Counted from the stretch's first letter, positions 20,534 to 34,135 are shown. The stretch: DNA of 64,000 bases from Insolitispirillum peregrinum (GCF_900156605.1 NZ_FTOA01000007.1:62001-126000), one strand, 5' to 3'. Program-made: numbers and translations. The notes: generated by a model not told the origin, from the sequence alone.

Positions 20534-21160
20534 ATGTCAGCCAGCCAGCGATATTCAAGCGAGCGCCAGACGCACGACTTGCTTGCGGCCCTGACCAGGG
20601 TCGTTGGCGAACTGGAGACGTCCCACGCCGAACTCGACATGCCCAATCTGAGCAGCGAGCGGCGGCAGGAGCTGTACCACGTGATCCTGAACGACATGGG
20701 ACGTCTGGCCAATTTGCTGCATCTGGCGGAATCCCATGCGGTCGGTCATCTGCAGGATGGAACACGGGCGCGCATCCGCGATACCCTGGACTATGTGCGC
20801 CAGCGGGCGACCTCGATCGGGGTCGAAATTGCCCTCAGCCGTATCCGGGCCTTGCGTCGGTTGGCCGACCGGTCAACCAAGGGGCGGATGCATCCATTGG
20901 GGCGCTCTTTCCGCCTGCGGGAAGACCTGAACAATGCGGTCAGCCTGTTACACAACTTTGGTCTGTCCCTGCCGCAAGAGCACATGGAAGATCTGCTGGA
21001 CTCGGCGGCCAGCATCAACTCGCTGATTCGCAAGGACCGGGAAATCACCTGGCTCCAGCCGCTGGCCGAGGAGCAGGAAGATTCCTGCCCGCTGATCGAC
21101 ATTCAGGAACTGGTTGCCCGCGTCGCCATCAGCGAACAGGGCAGCGCACCTCAGGCCTGA
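20534..21160 (+). CDS. unknown helical protein
   Basis: 208 residues from MSASQRYSSERQTHD; in-frame ATGs at 20441 and 20522 are alternatives, with a GAGG at 20524-20527 favouring 20534. The protein is almost entirely helical and charged (LLAALTRVVGELETSHAELD, LYHVILNDMGRLANLLHLAE), with a Leu-rich C-terminal part. There is no membrane span, catalytic motif or HTH that I can identify. Its last 10 bp overlap the convergent hxlR-type gene. Confidence 0.7.
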   Translation: MSASQRYSSERQTHDLLAALTRVVGELETSHAELDMPNLSSERRQELYHVILNDMGRLANLLHLAESHAVGHLQDGTRARIRDTLDYVRQRATSIGVEIALSRIRALRRLADRSTKGRMHPLGRSFRLREDLNNAVSLLHNFGLSLPQEHMEDLLDSAASINSLIRKDREITWLQPLAEEQEDSCPLIDIQELVARVAISEQGSAPQA

Positions 21161-21498
21161 TCGCGTTGGCCTGCTGCCGCCTGCTGCATTGCGGTCCCGA
21201 AGCTGGCCATGGCCTGAATCACCTGCTGCAAGTCCATCCCCAACGCCGTCAGACTGTATTCCGTTTTGGGCGGAATGCAGGCGTAGGTCCGTTTGCTGAG
21301 CAGGTGATACTCTTCCAGCAATTTCAGCCGCTCGGTCAGAACCTTGGCGCTGATGCCGGGCAGGGACCGCTGAAGTTCGCTGAAGCGTTTGCAGCCCCCC
21401 AGCAACTCGCGGACGATCAGGGTGGTCCATTTGCCCTCGACGATACGGGCGGCGGTGGCGACGGGGCAGGAGGGAGGACAGGGCGGGGGAGAGGCCAC
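21151..21498 (-). CDS. HxlR-family winged-helix transcriptional regulator
   Basis: 115 residues with the HxlR signature: CPVATAARIVEGKWTTLIVR, then RFSELQRSLPGISAKVLTER and a wing ending KTEYSLTALGMDLQQVIQAM. N-terminal Cys residues (PPCPPSC) could sense redox or electrophiles, as in HypR/YodB relatives. It is divergent from a methyltransferase with a 100-bp gap, which it probably controls. Its 3' end overlaps the convergent upstream gene by 10 bp. Confidence 0.9.
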   Translation of the reverse strand: MASPPPCPPSCPVATAARIVEGKWTTLIVRELLGGCKRFSELQRSLPGISAKVLTERLKLLEEYHLLSKRTYACIPPKTEYSLTALGMDLQQVIQAMASFGTAMQQAAAGQRDQA

Positions 21499-21598
21499 AG
21501 GCGTTGTCCTTGCAGGGCATGGTTACCAAAAGGTGCATACTTCCCAAAAGAAAGTCCAGCAGCCTACAGTCCGGGATAACCTTTCCGGAGCCGTTACC

Positions 21599-26076
<4,478 letters not shown>

Positions 26077-26127
26077 CAGGGAACACCATCAAAAGGACAG
26101 AAAGCGGTACGGGGATGACAAACGGGA

Positions 26128-26967
26128 TCAGAACAGTTTGGGCAGCCAGCCATCATCCTTTTTGCCGTTTTCTTCGGCCTGCGGATCGGTCGAGCCCAGT
26201 TCGGCGACTTCGTAGGCATCCTGATACCAGCGGCTGCCCGGATAGTTGTGGCCCAGCACGGCGGCGATGCGACGGGCTTCGCCTTTCAGGCCGACCATGG
26301 TGTAGGCTTCAACCAGACGATAGAGGGCTTCGGGGATGTGGGTGGTCTGCTGATAGCCGTCAACCACTACCTTGAACCGGTTGATGGCGGCCAGATACTG
26401 TTTGTTGCGCAGGTACCAGCGGCCGACTTCCATTTCCTTGCCGGCCAGATGGTCGCGGGTCAGGTCGATTTTCAGGCGGGCGTCGCGGGCATAGGTGGTG
26501 TTGGGGAAACGGGTGATCACTTCTTCCAGCGACTGCATGGCCAGTCTGGTCATCTTCTGGTCACGGCCCACGTCGGAAATCTGTTCGTAATAGCACAGCG
26601 CCTTCAGGTAATAGGCATAGGGCGCATCGGCGTTGCCGGGGTGCAACTGGATGAAGCGGTCCAGGGCGATGATCGCATCATCGAATTTGGTGTCTTCGTA
26701 ATAGGCATAGGCGGCCATCAGCTGCGCCTTGGACGCCCAGCGGGAATAGGGGTGCTGGCGCTCGACCTCGTCAAAGGACTTGGCGGCTTCCTTGTAGTCT
26801 TCTTTCTGCAGGCGATCCATCGCCTCGTTGTACAGATCCCCCACCGGGCGCTCGACGTATTCCTCTTTTTTGTCGCCAGAGCAGCCCGCCAGCAGAGCCA
26901 CACCAAGGAGGACTGCAAGGGCGGAACGACGGCGAGGCAGAACAGCGGCAAAGCGCGAGGTTTTCAT
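26128..26967 (-). CDS. bamD: outer-membrane assembly lipoprotein BamD
   Basis: 279 residues from MKTSRFAAVLPRRRSAL. The lipobox is VALLAGCSG, so lipidation at about Cys29. Five TPR-like repeats follow, including the conserved AAKSFDEVERQHPYSRWASK and LDRFIQLHPGNADAPYAYYL segments. It is part of the BAM complex that inserts beta-barrel proteins at the inner leaflet of the outer membrane. First gene of the bamD-recN-ligA group, with the usual lpxC neighbour absent here. Confidence 0.96.
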   Translation of the reverse strand: MKTSRFAAVLPRRRSALAVLLGVALLAGCSGDKKEEYVERPVGDLYNEAMDRLQKEDYKEAAKSFDEVERQHPYSRWASKAQLMAAYAYYEDTKFDDAIIALDRFIQLHPGNADAPYAYYLKALCYYEQISDVGRDQKMTRLAMQSLEEVITRFPNTTYARDARLKIDLTRDHLAGKEMEVGRWYLRNKQYLAAINRFKVVVDGYQQTTHIPEALYRLVEAYTMVGLKGEARRIAAVLGHNYPGSRWYQDAYEVAELGSTDPQAEENGKKDDGWLPKLF

Positions 26968-27111
26968 CAAGCACGGCCTTATATGGTGAGGTGAGACCAG
27001 AACAAAGCAGGAATAGGCTAGCGCAGGGCGCGATGGTCAGCAACAGCAGACATCAGTCGGACCCTGCGGGAGCCACTATGATACAGCGCCGAACGGGCGG
27101 CAAGGGGGCGG

Positions 27112-27155
27112 CTAGAGCATTTCTCGCTCTCCAAGGATCACGATAAATGCTCTAG
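27112..27155. repeat. 11-bp inverted repeat (AGAGCAT-type dyad)
   Basis: CTAGAGCATTT and AAATGCTCTAG, 22 nt apart, between bamD and tyrS. The AGAGCAT ends recall the edge of R2, so it may be a reduced relative. It could also serve as the tyrS 3' terminator region. Confidence 0.6.
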
Positions 27156-27236
27156 TGACTTGTTATCCAAGCAAATGCGTCGTCGCAGATGTGTCCATCT
27201 GCTCGGGATTTACTCTGGCACCCCCCTGCCGACGTG

Positions 27237-28499
27237 TCAGGCGGTCTTGAACAGGGCGTGGCGCTTTTTGCCTGCCGACAGCTTGAGGGTGCCGTCGATG
27301 ATGTCGGCGGCGGTGATCAGCTGGTTTTCGTCTTCGACCTTGCCATCGTTCAGCTTGACGCCGCCGCCACGCACCAGACGACGGGCTTCGCCCTTCGACG
27401 CCGCGAACTCTGCCGTCACCAGCAGGTCGAGCAGCGCCACTCCGGCTGCGGCCTGCTCCGGCGACAGCGGATAGGTAGGCAGGTTTTCGCTCAGGGTACC
27501 CTGCTCAAAGGTCTGCTCGGCGGTCTGGCGGGCGGTGCTGGCGGCGGCGGCCCCATGGCACAGCGCGGTAACCTGATCGGCGAGAACCTTTTTGGCGTCG
27601 TTGATCGCCGCCCCGTCCAGAGACTCGAGGCGGGCGATTTCGTCCAGCGGCAGTTCGGTGAACAGGCGCAGGAAACGGCCGACGTCGGCGTCTTCGGTGT
27701 TGCGCCAGTACTGCCAGAACTCGTAGGGCGACAGGCGTTCTTCGTTCAGCCACACCGCCCCGTTGGCGGTCTTGCCCATCTTGGCCCCCGACGAGGTGGT
27801 CAGCAGCGGCGAGGTCAGGCCGAACACTTCGGTGGCGTCCAGACGGCGGGTCAGTTCGACGCCGTTGATGATGTTGCCCCACTGGTCCGACCCGCCCATC
27901 TGCAGGCGGATGCCGCCGCGCTTGTGCAGTTCGTGGAAGTCATAGCCCTGGAGGATCATGTAGTTGAATTCCAGGAAGGTCAGCGGCTGTTCACGGTCAA
28001 GGCGCAGCTTGACCGAGTCAAAGCTCATCATGCGGTTGATGGTGAAATGCACACCGATCTCGCGCAGGAAGGCCAGATAGTTCAGGTGGTCCAGCCAGTC
28101 GGCGTTGTTGACCATCACCGCATCGGTCGGGCCATCGCCAAAGGTCAGGTACTTGGCGAATACCTTTTTGATGCCGTCCATGTTGGCCTGAATCTGCTCG
28201 TCGGTCAGCAGCTTGCGCGACTCGTCCTTGAACGACGGGTCGCCGATCTTGGAAGTGCCGCCGCCCATCAGGACCACCGGCTTGTGGCCGGTCTTTTGCA
28301 GCCAGCGCAGCATCATGATCTGGATCAGCGACCCGACATGCAGGCTGTCTGCCGTGCAGTCAAAGCCAATATATGCCGGAACCACGCCAGCGGACATGAC
28401 GGCATCAAGGCCCGCCAGATCGGTGCACTGGTGATAATAGCCGCGTTCACGGACCGTCTTGAGGAAGTCGGAGCGCACGGCTGTTGGTTCGGTGGACAT
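27237..28499 (-). CDS. tyrS: tyrosyl-tRNA synthetase TyrS
   Basis: 420 residues, class I synthetase. The HIGH-type motif is HVGS in [18 protein letters not shown]; the KMSKS loop is [13 protein letters not shown]. An S4-like RNA-binding domain closes the protein ([20 protein letters not shown]). It charges tRNA-Tyr. It is divergent from anmK with ~100 bp between the starts. Confidence 0.97.
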   Translation of the reverse strand: MSTEPTAVRSDFLKTVRERGYYHQCTDLAGLDAVMSAGVVPAYIGFDCTADSLHVGSLIQIMMLRWLQKTGHKPVVLMGGGTSKIGDPSFKDESRKLLTDEQIQANMDGIKKVFAKYLTFGDGPTDAVMVNNADWLDHLNYLAFLREIGVHFTINRMMSFDSVKLRLDREQPLTFLEFNYMILQGYDFHELHKRGGIRLQMGGSDQWGNIINGVELTRRLDATEVFGLTSPLLTTSSGAKMGKTANGAVWLNEERLSPYEFWQYWRNTEDADVGRFLRLFTELPLDEIARLESLDGAAINDAKKVLADQVTALCHGAAAASTARQTAEQTFEQGTLSENLPTYPLSPEQAAAGVALLDLLVTAEFAASKGEARRLVRGGGVKLNDGKVEDENQLITAADIIDGTLKLSAGKKRHALFKTA

Positions 28500-28603
28500 C
28501 TTTTTGGCTCTTCAACTGCTATAATGATAAGGAAGGGTTGGAAACCCGCCGTCGATTTAGCACAATCGCGGCTTCTGGACAATGTTAGGGCAGAGATTGC
28601 ATC

Positions 28604-29713
28604 GTGACTGTTGAGACTTTTGCGCCCCGCTGGGCGATTGGCCTGATGAGCGGCACTTCGCTGGATGGCATTGATGCGGCCCTGATCGAAAGCGATGGCG
28701 AACGGGTGACCGCCATCGGTCCGGCGCTGACCGTCCCCTATCCGCCGACTTTCCGCGCCGCCATCTATGGCACGCTGGGTGAACGCGGCGATGCCGAAAC
28801 CATCGCCCGCGTCGAAACGGAAATCACCCGCCTGCACGGCGAGGCGGTGATGCACCTGATGAACGCCTCGGGGATGGCCCCCGAGGACATCGCGGTGGTC
28901 GGTTTCCATGGTCAGACCATCGCCCACCGGCCCGAGCAACGCTATACCCGCCAGCTGGGCAACGGCGCGCAACTGGCCAACACCGTCAAGGTACCGGTGG
29001 TGTTCGACCTGCGCAGCGCCGATGTGCAGGCCGGCGGGCAGGGGGCTCCGCTGGTGCCGGTGTTCCATGCCGCGCTGGCCGAAGGGCTGGAACGGCCGCT
29101 GGCGGTGCTGAATATCGGCGGGGTGGCCAACGTTACCCTGCTGTCCGATGACCATGACCTGCTGGCCTTTGACACCGGGCCGGGCAATGCCCTGATTGAC
29201 GACTGGATGCATCGCCACACCGGGACTCCGCAGGATGCCGACGGCGCGGCGGCGGCAGCGGGCACCATCCACCGTGACGCGCTGACCAAAATGATCAGCC
29301 ATCCGTGGTTCTCGGCTCCGCCACCGAAGTCGCTGGACCGTGATGCCTTCATGTCGGCCTTCTCCCACCTCGAGGGGCTGTCGCTGGAAGACGGTGCCGC
29401 CACGCTCAGCGCCTTTACCGCCCTGTCGGTGGCACGGGCGGCGAGCCTGATGCCGGTGCTGCCGAAACGCTGGCTGGTCTGTGGCGGTGGGCGCAACAAC
29501 CCGACCCTGATGCGCCTGCTGAACGAAGAGCTGGGCGTGCCGGTCGAAGCGGTGGAAGAAGAGGGCTGGCACGGTGACGCGCTGGAAGCGCAGGCGTTCG
29601 GCTTCCTCGCCCTGCGGCACCTGCGCGGCCTGCCGCTGACCTTCCCCGGCACCACCGGCTGCCCGCAGCCGATGACTGGCGGGCGTCTGGTGCTGCCCGA
29701 GGCGGTGAACTGA
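28604..29713 (+). CDS. anmK: anhydro-N-acetylmuramic acid kinase AnmK
   Basis: 369 residues from a GTG start. ASKHA-fold motifs are clear: AIGLMSGTSLDGIDAALIES at the N-terminus, VGFHGQTIAHRPEQ, VLNIGGVANVTLL and AFDTGPGNALIDDWM. The enzyme cleaves and phosphorylates anhydroMurNAc during peptidoglycan recycling. In Alphaproteobacteria it is commonly divergent from tyrS, as here. Confidence 0.96.
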   Translation: MTVETFAPRWAIGLMSGTSLDGIDAALIESDGERVTAIGPALTVPYPPTFRAAIYGTLGERGDAETIARVETEITRLHGEAVMHLMNASGMAPEDIAVVGFHGQTIAHRPEQRYTRQLGNGAQLANTVKVPVVFDLRSADVQAGGQGAPLVPVFHAALAEGLERPLAVLNIGGVANVTLLSDDHDLLAFDTGPGNALIDDWMHRHTGTPQDADGAAAAAGTIHRDALTKMISHPWFSAPPPKSLDRDAFMSAFSHLEGLSLEDGAATLSAFTALSVARAASLMPVLPKRWLVCGGGRNNPTLMRLLNEELGVPVEAVEEEGWHGDALEAQAFGFLALRHLRGLPLTFPGTTGCPQPMTGGRLVLPEAVN

Positions 29714-29892
29714 GTGTTGACAGGGCAAGGGAAACTTGCCATCTTATGGGAGGAGGCTTTGTGGTAGAAATATCGCATTGCCTTTTTCTTTTTGGCAACA
29801 CCATGATCATTCGGCTGTTCCGTCGTATGCCGTGATATGAACGGCGCTCACTGCTCTAATATTTTGTTTTGTCGTATTTTTTGCGCAATGCG

Positions 29893-30747
29893 TTAAGGTT
29901 GCTTGGGACGTAGATCCGAAATTTCCTTGATGCCCCAGACGTTTTGGCCACCGTCGGTCAAGTGGAGATAACGCATCTGTTTGACTATTTCCACAAGAGG
30001 GCCAAGCTCGGGGCGGGTGCTTTCCGGCATGCGAGCCAGACGCAATCCCCAGCTCACAATGTAGGCAACCAGATCTGCCAATTGCACCAAGGAGCTTAGG
30101 TCTGAATGTACGAACAGGGGTTCAGGGATAATGAGGCGGGCACGAATTCGCCCGTTTTTTGTTCTCTCAAAGTACCGCGAGATTTGTCCTAGCAGGACGT
30201 GACTTGCACTCTTGTCCAGTTCATCAAAGATCAGGAAACCCATCGGATTTCCCTGTGTTTGATTGAGAAAATGATAAAACCTTTCGAGGAAAAAGGCATA
30301 GTCTTTGCGCATTTCATCGCCATTTGGAGGCCTTGGTGCGCTTTGAGGAACCATGGTCGCGAAAACTTTGGCACCATGGAGATGCGCCTCCCCAAGAATA
30401 TGTTTGCAGTAGGCAATTTTGGCCTGAGCGAGTGCGGTTAACCTGGGGCGGGATGGGGCGGAGCCGTCACTGAGAATTTCGCGGGATAACCGTTGACGTT
30501 CTTCCGGGGAGAACGGGGGCATTTGATTGGCGAGTCTATACGTCTTCTTTTTCAGAAGTTCTTTCGCCTTTGCTTCCGCCCCATAGGCCTCATAAAGGCG
30601 TGCTCCAAAGAACTGCTCTTGAGCTTTGGAAATTTCTCGAATCAGTTTCCATATTGTACGGTCCTCAATAGCTATCCCGGCAAGCACCTCGTATGGTGAA
30701 TTCCGCTGATCCTGCCCGGACTCATCAACAAACAGCATCCAGCACAT
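29893..30747 (-). CDS. DUF3800 domain-containing protein
   Basis: 284 residues with DUF3800 hallmarks: MLFVDESGQDQ at the N-terminus, a central acidic strand FLIFDELDKSA, and SSLVQLADLVAYIVSWGLRL near the end. The conserved acidic residues suggest an RNase H-like nuclease fold; activity is unproven. Its GC content is lower than that of anmK and the hydrolase gene, so transfer is likely. It is monocistronic and convergent with anmK. DUF3800 genes are often found in accessory and defence islands. Confidence 0.88.
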   Translation of the reverse strand: MCWMLFVDESGQDQRNSPYEVLAGIAIEDRTIWKLIREISKAQEQFFGARLYEAYGAEAKAKELLKKKTYRLANQMPPFSPEERQRLSREILSDGSAPSRPRLTALAQAKIAYCKHILGEAHLHGAKVFATMVPQSAPRPPNGDEMRKDYAFFLERFYHFLNQTQGNPMGFLIFDELDKSASHVLLGQISRYFERTKNGRIRARLIIPEPLFVHSDLSSLVQLADLVAYIVSWGLRLARMPESTRPELGPLVEIVKQMRYLHLTDGGQNVWGIKEISDLRPKQP

Positions 30748-30808
30748 ATCGAGTCTCCGATAGAATGGTGCATCGTGCAGAGCTATGCATCTGTGATGCT
30801 GCTTTATA

Positions 30809-30858
30809 ACACCAAAACGGCCCGCAGGGAGAACGCTCTCTGCGGGCCGTTTTGGTGT
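30809..30858. terminator. long bidirectional terminator hairpin
   Basis: A 23-bp stem with one G-U pair (arms 30809-30831 and 30836-30858) and an AACG tetraloop. AAAA and TTTT lie within the arms near both bases, so it can stop transcription from the hydrolase gene and shield the DUF3800 promoter. Confidence 0.9.
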
Positions 30859-30885
30859 GCGTTCTGTCAGGCAAGCGAACCGGGC

Positions 30886-31530
30886 TTACACCCGTTCCAT
30901 CGCGCCTTCGAGGTAGGTATCCACCGCTGCCGTCAGCGAGTCCATGTGGTTGCTGAAGAAGTGGTTGGCCCCGGTGACCGACTTGTAATCGACCTTGATG
31001 TTCTTTTGCGCCTGCAGCTTGGTGGCCAGCTTTTGCGCCGAGACCTCGGGGACCACTTCGTCCGAAGCCCCGTGAACGATCAGCCCCGACGACGGGCAGG
31101 GCGCCAGGAACGAGAAGTCGTAGATGCTGGCCGGAGGGGTGACGGCGACAAAGCCGGCAATTTCCGGGCGGCGCATCAGCAACTGCATGCCGATCCAGGC
31201 CCCGAACTGGAACCCGGCCACCCAGCAGGAGGTGGCATTGGCATTGATGGTCTGCAACCAGTCGAGCGCCGAGGCGGCATCCGACAGTTCACCCTGACCA
31301 TTGTCAAACGCACCCTGCGACCGGCCCACTCCCCGGAAATTGAAGCGCAGCACGGAAAAACCGCGCCGGGCAAAGGAGTGGTGCAGGTTATAGACCACCT
31401 TGTTGTTCATGGTGCCGCCGTGCTGCGGGTGCGGGTGCAACACCAGGGCGATGGGAGCGTTGGCTACCTTGCTGTGATGGTAGCGACCTTCGAGACGGCC
31501 TTCCGGCCCATTGAAAATAACTTCAGGCAT
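30886..31530 (-). CDS. alpha/beta hydrolase (COG2945-like) with altered nucleophile elbow
   Basis: 214 residues: an oxyanion-side motif LVLHPHPQHGGTMNNKVVYN, the FNFRGVGRSQG loop, a nucleophile elbow, and C-terminal Asp157 (HGASDEVVP) and His190 (TGANHFF). In the family as I know it, the elbow reads G-x-S-x-G; here it is WVAGFQFGAW, with Gln108 at the serine position. Classical esterase activity would then be lost, unless another residue serves. It is followed by a strong terminator. A possible 61-codon ORF overlaps its start by 8 bp. Confidence 0.88.
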   Translation of the reverse strand: MPEVIFNGPEGRLEGRYHHSKVANAPIALVLHPHPQHGGTMNNKVVYNLHHSFARRGFSVLRFNFRGVGRSQGAFDNGQGELSDAASALDWLQTINANATSCWVAGFQFGAWIGMQLLMRRPEIAGFVAVTPPASIYDFSFLAPCPSSGLIVHGASDEVVPEVSAQKLATKLQAQKNIKVDYKSVTGANHFFSNHMDSLTAAVDTYLEGAMERV

Positions 31531-31708
31531 GTTCCGCGTGCTGCTCTGCGAGGGCGTTCCAGGACGGGAAAGGGATTTCCCCGCCGGTCAGACGTTGCGC
31601 CTTGATCAAGACCGGCCCGATGAACGGTGGACCGGAGTGCTGGACGTGTGCCGGGGGACTGTAATCTTGACCAAAAAAGTCGGAGATTTTATAGTTATCC
31701 CAAGGCAA
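31523..31708 (-). CDS. possible small protein translationally coupled to the hydrolase
   Basis: 61 codons from a TTG; the stop overlaps the hydrolase ATG by 8 bp (ATGCCTGA). The product has balanced composition with many aromatic residues (DNYKISDFFGQDYSPPAHVQ), and its codons prefer ATC, CTG, ACC and GGC like real genes here. The frame remains open upstream to about 31840 but has no ATG or GTG, and the TTG lacks a clear Shine-Dalgarno. It could be the surviving end of a decayed gene. Confidence 0.4.
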   Translation of the reverse strand: MPWDNYKISDFFGQDYSPPAHVQHSGPPFIGPVLIKAQRLTGGEIPFPSWNALAEQHAEHA

Positions 31709-32159
31709 CGACGGGAAGGTCAGGGTATTTCCGCTCCAGCCTGTTGACGGGCTGGCTGGCCGGTCCCTATCTCCTCCCCCAGTCTGACCCGAACAGGGCC
31801 GACCATCAGGGTTAATGACAGTCAGACACTGATCTGGTCGTCAGGTGTGAACCACTCCCCCATAAAAGGACCGCGCAAGCAGCCTCGCAAGGGGTCGGGC
31901 ATAATAACACACTCCGGGCTACGCATTTCAACTGTGTAGATGGTCAGTGCTCTTGTTTCCGTCATCGGGGTGTGGAAAACTTTTGTGCAGGTGCACACCT
32001 TACCCCGCTGGCGGCCCGTTTTCTGTGACGGTCGTCATCCCCCCTTCGGGGGCGGGCGTGACCGGGGACGCGGCGGCAGGATGGCTGCGCGGCTCCGTCG
32101 TTAACCGCCGGACCGGGCAAGGACTGTTGCCGTTCCGGCTCTGTGACCAGAGGATGACC
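31709..32159. other. intergenic region upstream of cysE
   Basis: 450 bp between the hydrolase locus and cysE. It contains CCCCCTTCGGGGG near 32041 and a longer imperfect dyad GGTGTG...CACACC around 31968-32006, so the cysE leader may be structured. No gene or known riboswitch was recognised. Confidence 0.45.
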
Positions 32160-32924
32160 ATGGTTCTTGCACGACTGAAGGAAGACATCGACACCATCAT
32201 GGCCCGCGATCCCGCCGCCCGTTCGCGGCTGGAAGTGGTCCTGTGTTATCCGGGTGTCCATGCGATGATTGCCTATCGGTTGTCGCACTGGTGCTGGAAA
32301 AAGGACTTCCGGCTGGTCGCCCGGGTGATTTCGGCCACCGCCAAGGTGTTCACCGGCGTGGAAATCCATCCCGGGGCCACCATCGGGCGGCGGGTGTTCA
32401 TTGACCACGCCACCGGGGTGGTGATCGGTGAAACCGCCGAAGTCGGCAATGATGTTACCCTGTATCAAGGAGTGACCCTGGGCGGAACGTCGCTGGAAAA
32501 GGGCAAGCGCCACCCGACCCTGCTGGATGGGGTGATTGTTGGCTCGGGCGCGGCGATCCTTGGCCCGCACACGATTGGGGCTGGTGCGCGCGTCGGGGCC
32601 AATGCGGTGGTGCTGGACGATGTGCCGCCCGGCGTCACGGTGGTCGGCATTCCGGCCAAGGCGGTGGTGCGCAAGGACAAGACCAAAGCCGAAGAATTTT
32701 GCGCCTACGGCATGCCGACCGACGAAATGCCGGACCCGGTGGCCCGTGCCATGGATGCCCTGCGCGACCAGATCACCGCCCTGTCCGAGCGGGTGCGGGA
32801 ACTGGAAGGCACGCCCGCGACTGTTGTGCCGCTGACGGTCGCCCGCAGCGAAGAGGAACCGCCAGAGGTCCCGCCGACGGACGGCAACGATCAGCCTCCG
32901 GCAAAAGCAGCGGTCAGCGCCTGA
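32160..32924 (+). CDS. cysE: serine O-acetyltransferase CysE (short form)
   Basis: 254 residues from the ATG at 32160, preceded by AGAGGA; an ATG two codons earlier is possible. It lacks the long N-terminal helical domain of enteric CysE and begins near [21 protein letters not shown] left-handed beta-helix of hexapeptide repeats follows ([40 protein letters not shown]). The ~50-residue tail is Glu/Pro-rich. It makes O-acetylserine for cysteine synthesis; the next genes use cysteine sulfur. Confidence 0.94.
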   Translation: MVLARLKEDIDTIMARDPAARSRLEVVLCYPGVHAMIAYRLSHWCWKKDFRLVARVISATAKVFTGVEIHPGATIGRRVFIDHATGVVIGETAEVGNDVTLYQGVTLGGTSLEKGKRHPTLLDGVIVGSGAAILGPHTIGAGARVGANAVVLDDVPPGVTVVGIPAKAVVRKDKTKAEEFCAYGMPTDEMPDPVARAMDALRDQITALSERVRELEGTPATVVPLTVARSEEEPPEVPPTDGNDQPPAKAAVSA

Positions 32925-33260
32925 TCCCTGATCCGGCGCGGAACCGGCCCGGAACCGGCCCGGAACCGGATGGTGCAACAGGCAGGGCATAGGGGCGCAT
33001 ACCCCCTATGCCCGTTTGTTTGTTGTCAGGTTGTTGCTTTATGGGGCGGGAATGCATAAATAGGCACCTAGTAAGGTATGGTATTTTTGCCAGACAAGTG
33101 TATAAGGTGCCTCCCGCACCGGAATGTTGCCCGACCTCGCTGTCCTGTGTCAGCGAGGTAAAGGGTTCTTTAGGGTCTGATGCAGGTCAGGCAGGAGTAA
33201 GCCGGGGGGACGGCACGGCTGGGTCCACACGCGGGTCAGCCTCTTGAGGGAGTAAATGGA
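32925..33260. other. intergenic region cysE-iscR
   Basis: 336 bp. Just after cysE there is an 11-bp tandem repeat (CGGAACCGGCC, nearly three units, 32939-32969) and then the cysE terminator. 33050-33110 is AT-richer and likely holds the promoter of the Rrf2 gene. I could not identify a convincing IscR binding site by eye. Confidence 0.55.
32985..33013 (+). terminator. rho-independent terminator of cysE
   Basis: 11-bp stem GGGCATAGGGG/CCCCTATGCCC with a short loop, followed by GTTTGTTTGTTG. Confidence 0.85.
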
Positions 33261-33725
33261 GTGAGACTGAGCACCAAAGGGCGTTATGCCGTGATGGTCA
33301 TGGCCGATCTGGCATCCCATTCTGCGGGCAAGCCGGTGGCGCTGGCCGATATCGCGGAACGTCAGGAAATTTCGCTGTCCTATCTGGAACAGTTGTTCGG
33401 TCGCCTGCGCAAGGGCGGTCTGGTGAAAAGCGTCCGTGGTCCGGGTGGCGGTTATCTGCTGTCGCGGCATCCTGGCGAAATGCGCATTTCCGATATCATT
33501 CTGGCGGTTGATGAGCCGATCCAGACCACCCGTTGCGCGCCGGGCAGCCCGGCGGGCTGCCACAACAACAAGGGCCGCTGCCTGACGCACGATCTGTGGG
33601 AAGAGCTGGGCAACCAGATTTATCTCTATCTCAGCTCGGTGACGCTGGAACAGGTGTGCTCGCGGCAGGTGCTGGGGACCAGCGGCCTGTTCCGTGACCC
33701 GCTGTCCTCGACGGCAGCGCAATAA
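33261..33725 (+). CDS. iscR: Rrf2-family regulator, IscR-like
   Basis: 154 residues from a GTG (AGGGAG at 33247). The winged helix shows MRLSTKGRYAVMVMADLASH and SLSYLEQLFGRLRKGGLVKS. The cluster-binding region has three Cys (RCAPGSPAGC then KGRCLTHDLWEELG), the [2Fe-2S] ligand pattern of IscR. It would sense Fe-S status and control the following desulfurase genes. An R1 and an R2 repeat separate it from that gene. Confidence 0.92.
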   Translation: MRLSTKGRYAVMVMADLASHSAGKPVALADIAERQEISLSYLEQLFGRLRKGGLVKSVRGPGGGYLLSRHPGEMRISDIILAVDEPIQTTRCAPGSPAGCHNNKGRCLTHDLWEELGNQIYLYLSSVTLEQVCSRQVLGTSGLFRDPLSSTAAQ

Positions 33726-33858
33726 CGACGTCGGCCCCGCCACCCCCGGCGGGACTGGCCTGATCATCCGACCTGTTGCGGGCTCCCTCATGGCCGATGG
33801 TCATGCTCCCCCGCAGCAGGTCGTTTGTCATTGGGCCTGCGTGCATTCAACCTGACGC

Positions 33859-34036
33859 CATGGTACACGACGTTTGGGAAGCAGGCTCATGGAGCGCTGC
33901 TCCACGCCTCGCTGGGGCCTTGGGCCCCAGACCCCATTCTTTTGATCTTGAAGGAAAAAATGGGGGCTTGGGGCCTCAGGCCCCAAACGGGTTCGGGCGG
34001 TAGCCCGCCTTTTGAACCGAACTGTCATGTACCGTG
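33859..34036 (-). repeat. R1 MITE-like element, copy D (178 bp)
   Basis: Inverted relative to copy A. Termini CATGGTACACGAC and the complement of CACGGTACATGACAGTT form imperfect inverted repeats. Both GC palindromes are present (GGGGCCTTGGGCCCC; GGGGCCTCAGGCCCC). The 410-bp iscR-desulfurase gap is made up almost entirely of this and the R2 copy that follows. Confidence 0.85.
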
Positions 34037-34039
34037 ACC

Positions 34040-34122
34040 TGACGCAGGCACGCTGGTTTAACCTTTTGTTCTGTCGCATTGTTGTTGCGAAACCCGGTTC
34101 CCACTTTTCGCACAATGCTCTA
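34040..34122 (+). repeat. R2 hairpin repeat, copy 3
   Basis: Starts ACCTGACGCAGGCACGC and ends TTTTCGCACAATGCTCTAAA. It ends 14 bp before the start codon of the cysteine desulfurase gene, so it probably lies within that gene's leader. Confidence 0.8.
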
Positions 34123-34135
34123 AAGGCCCTGGTTC

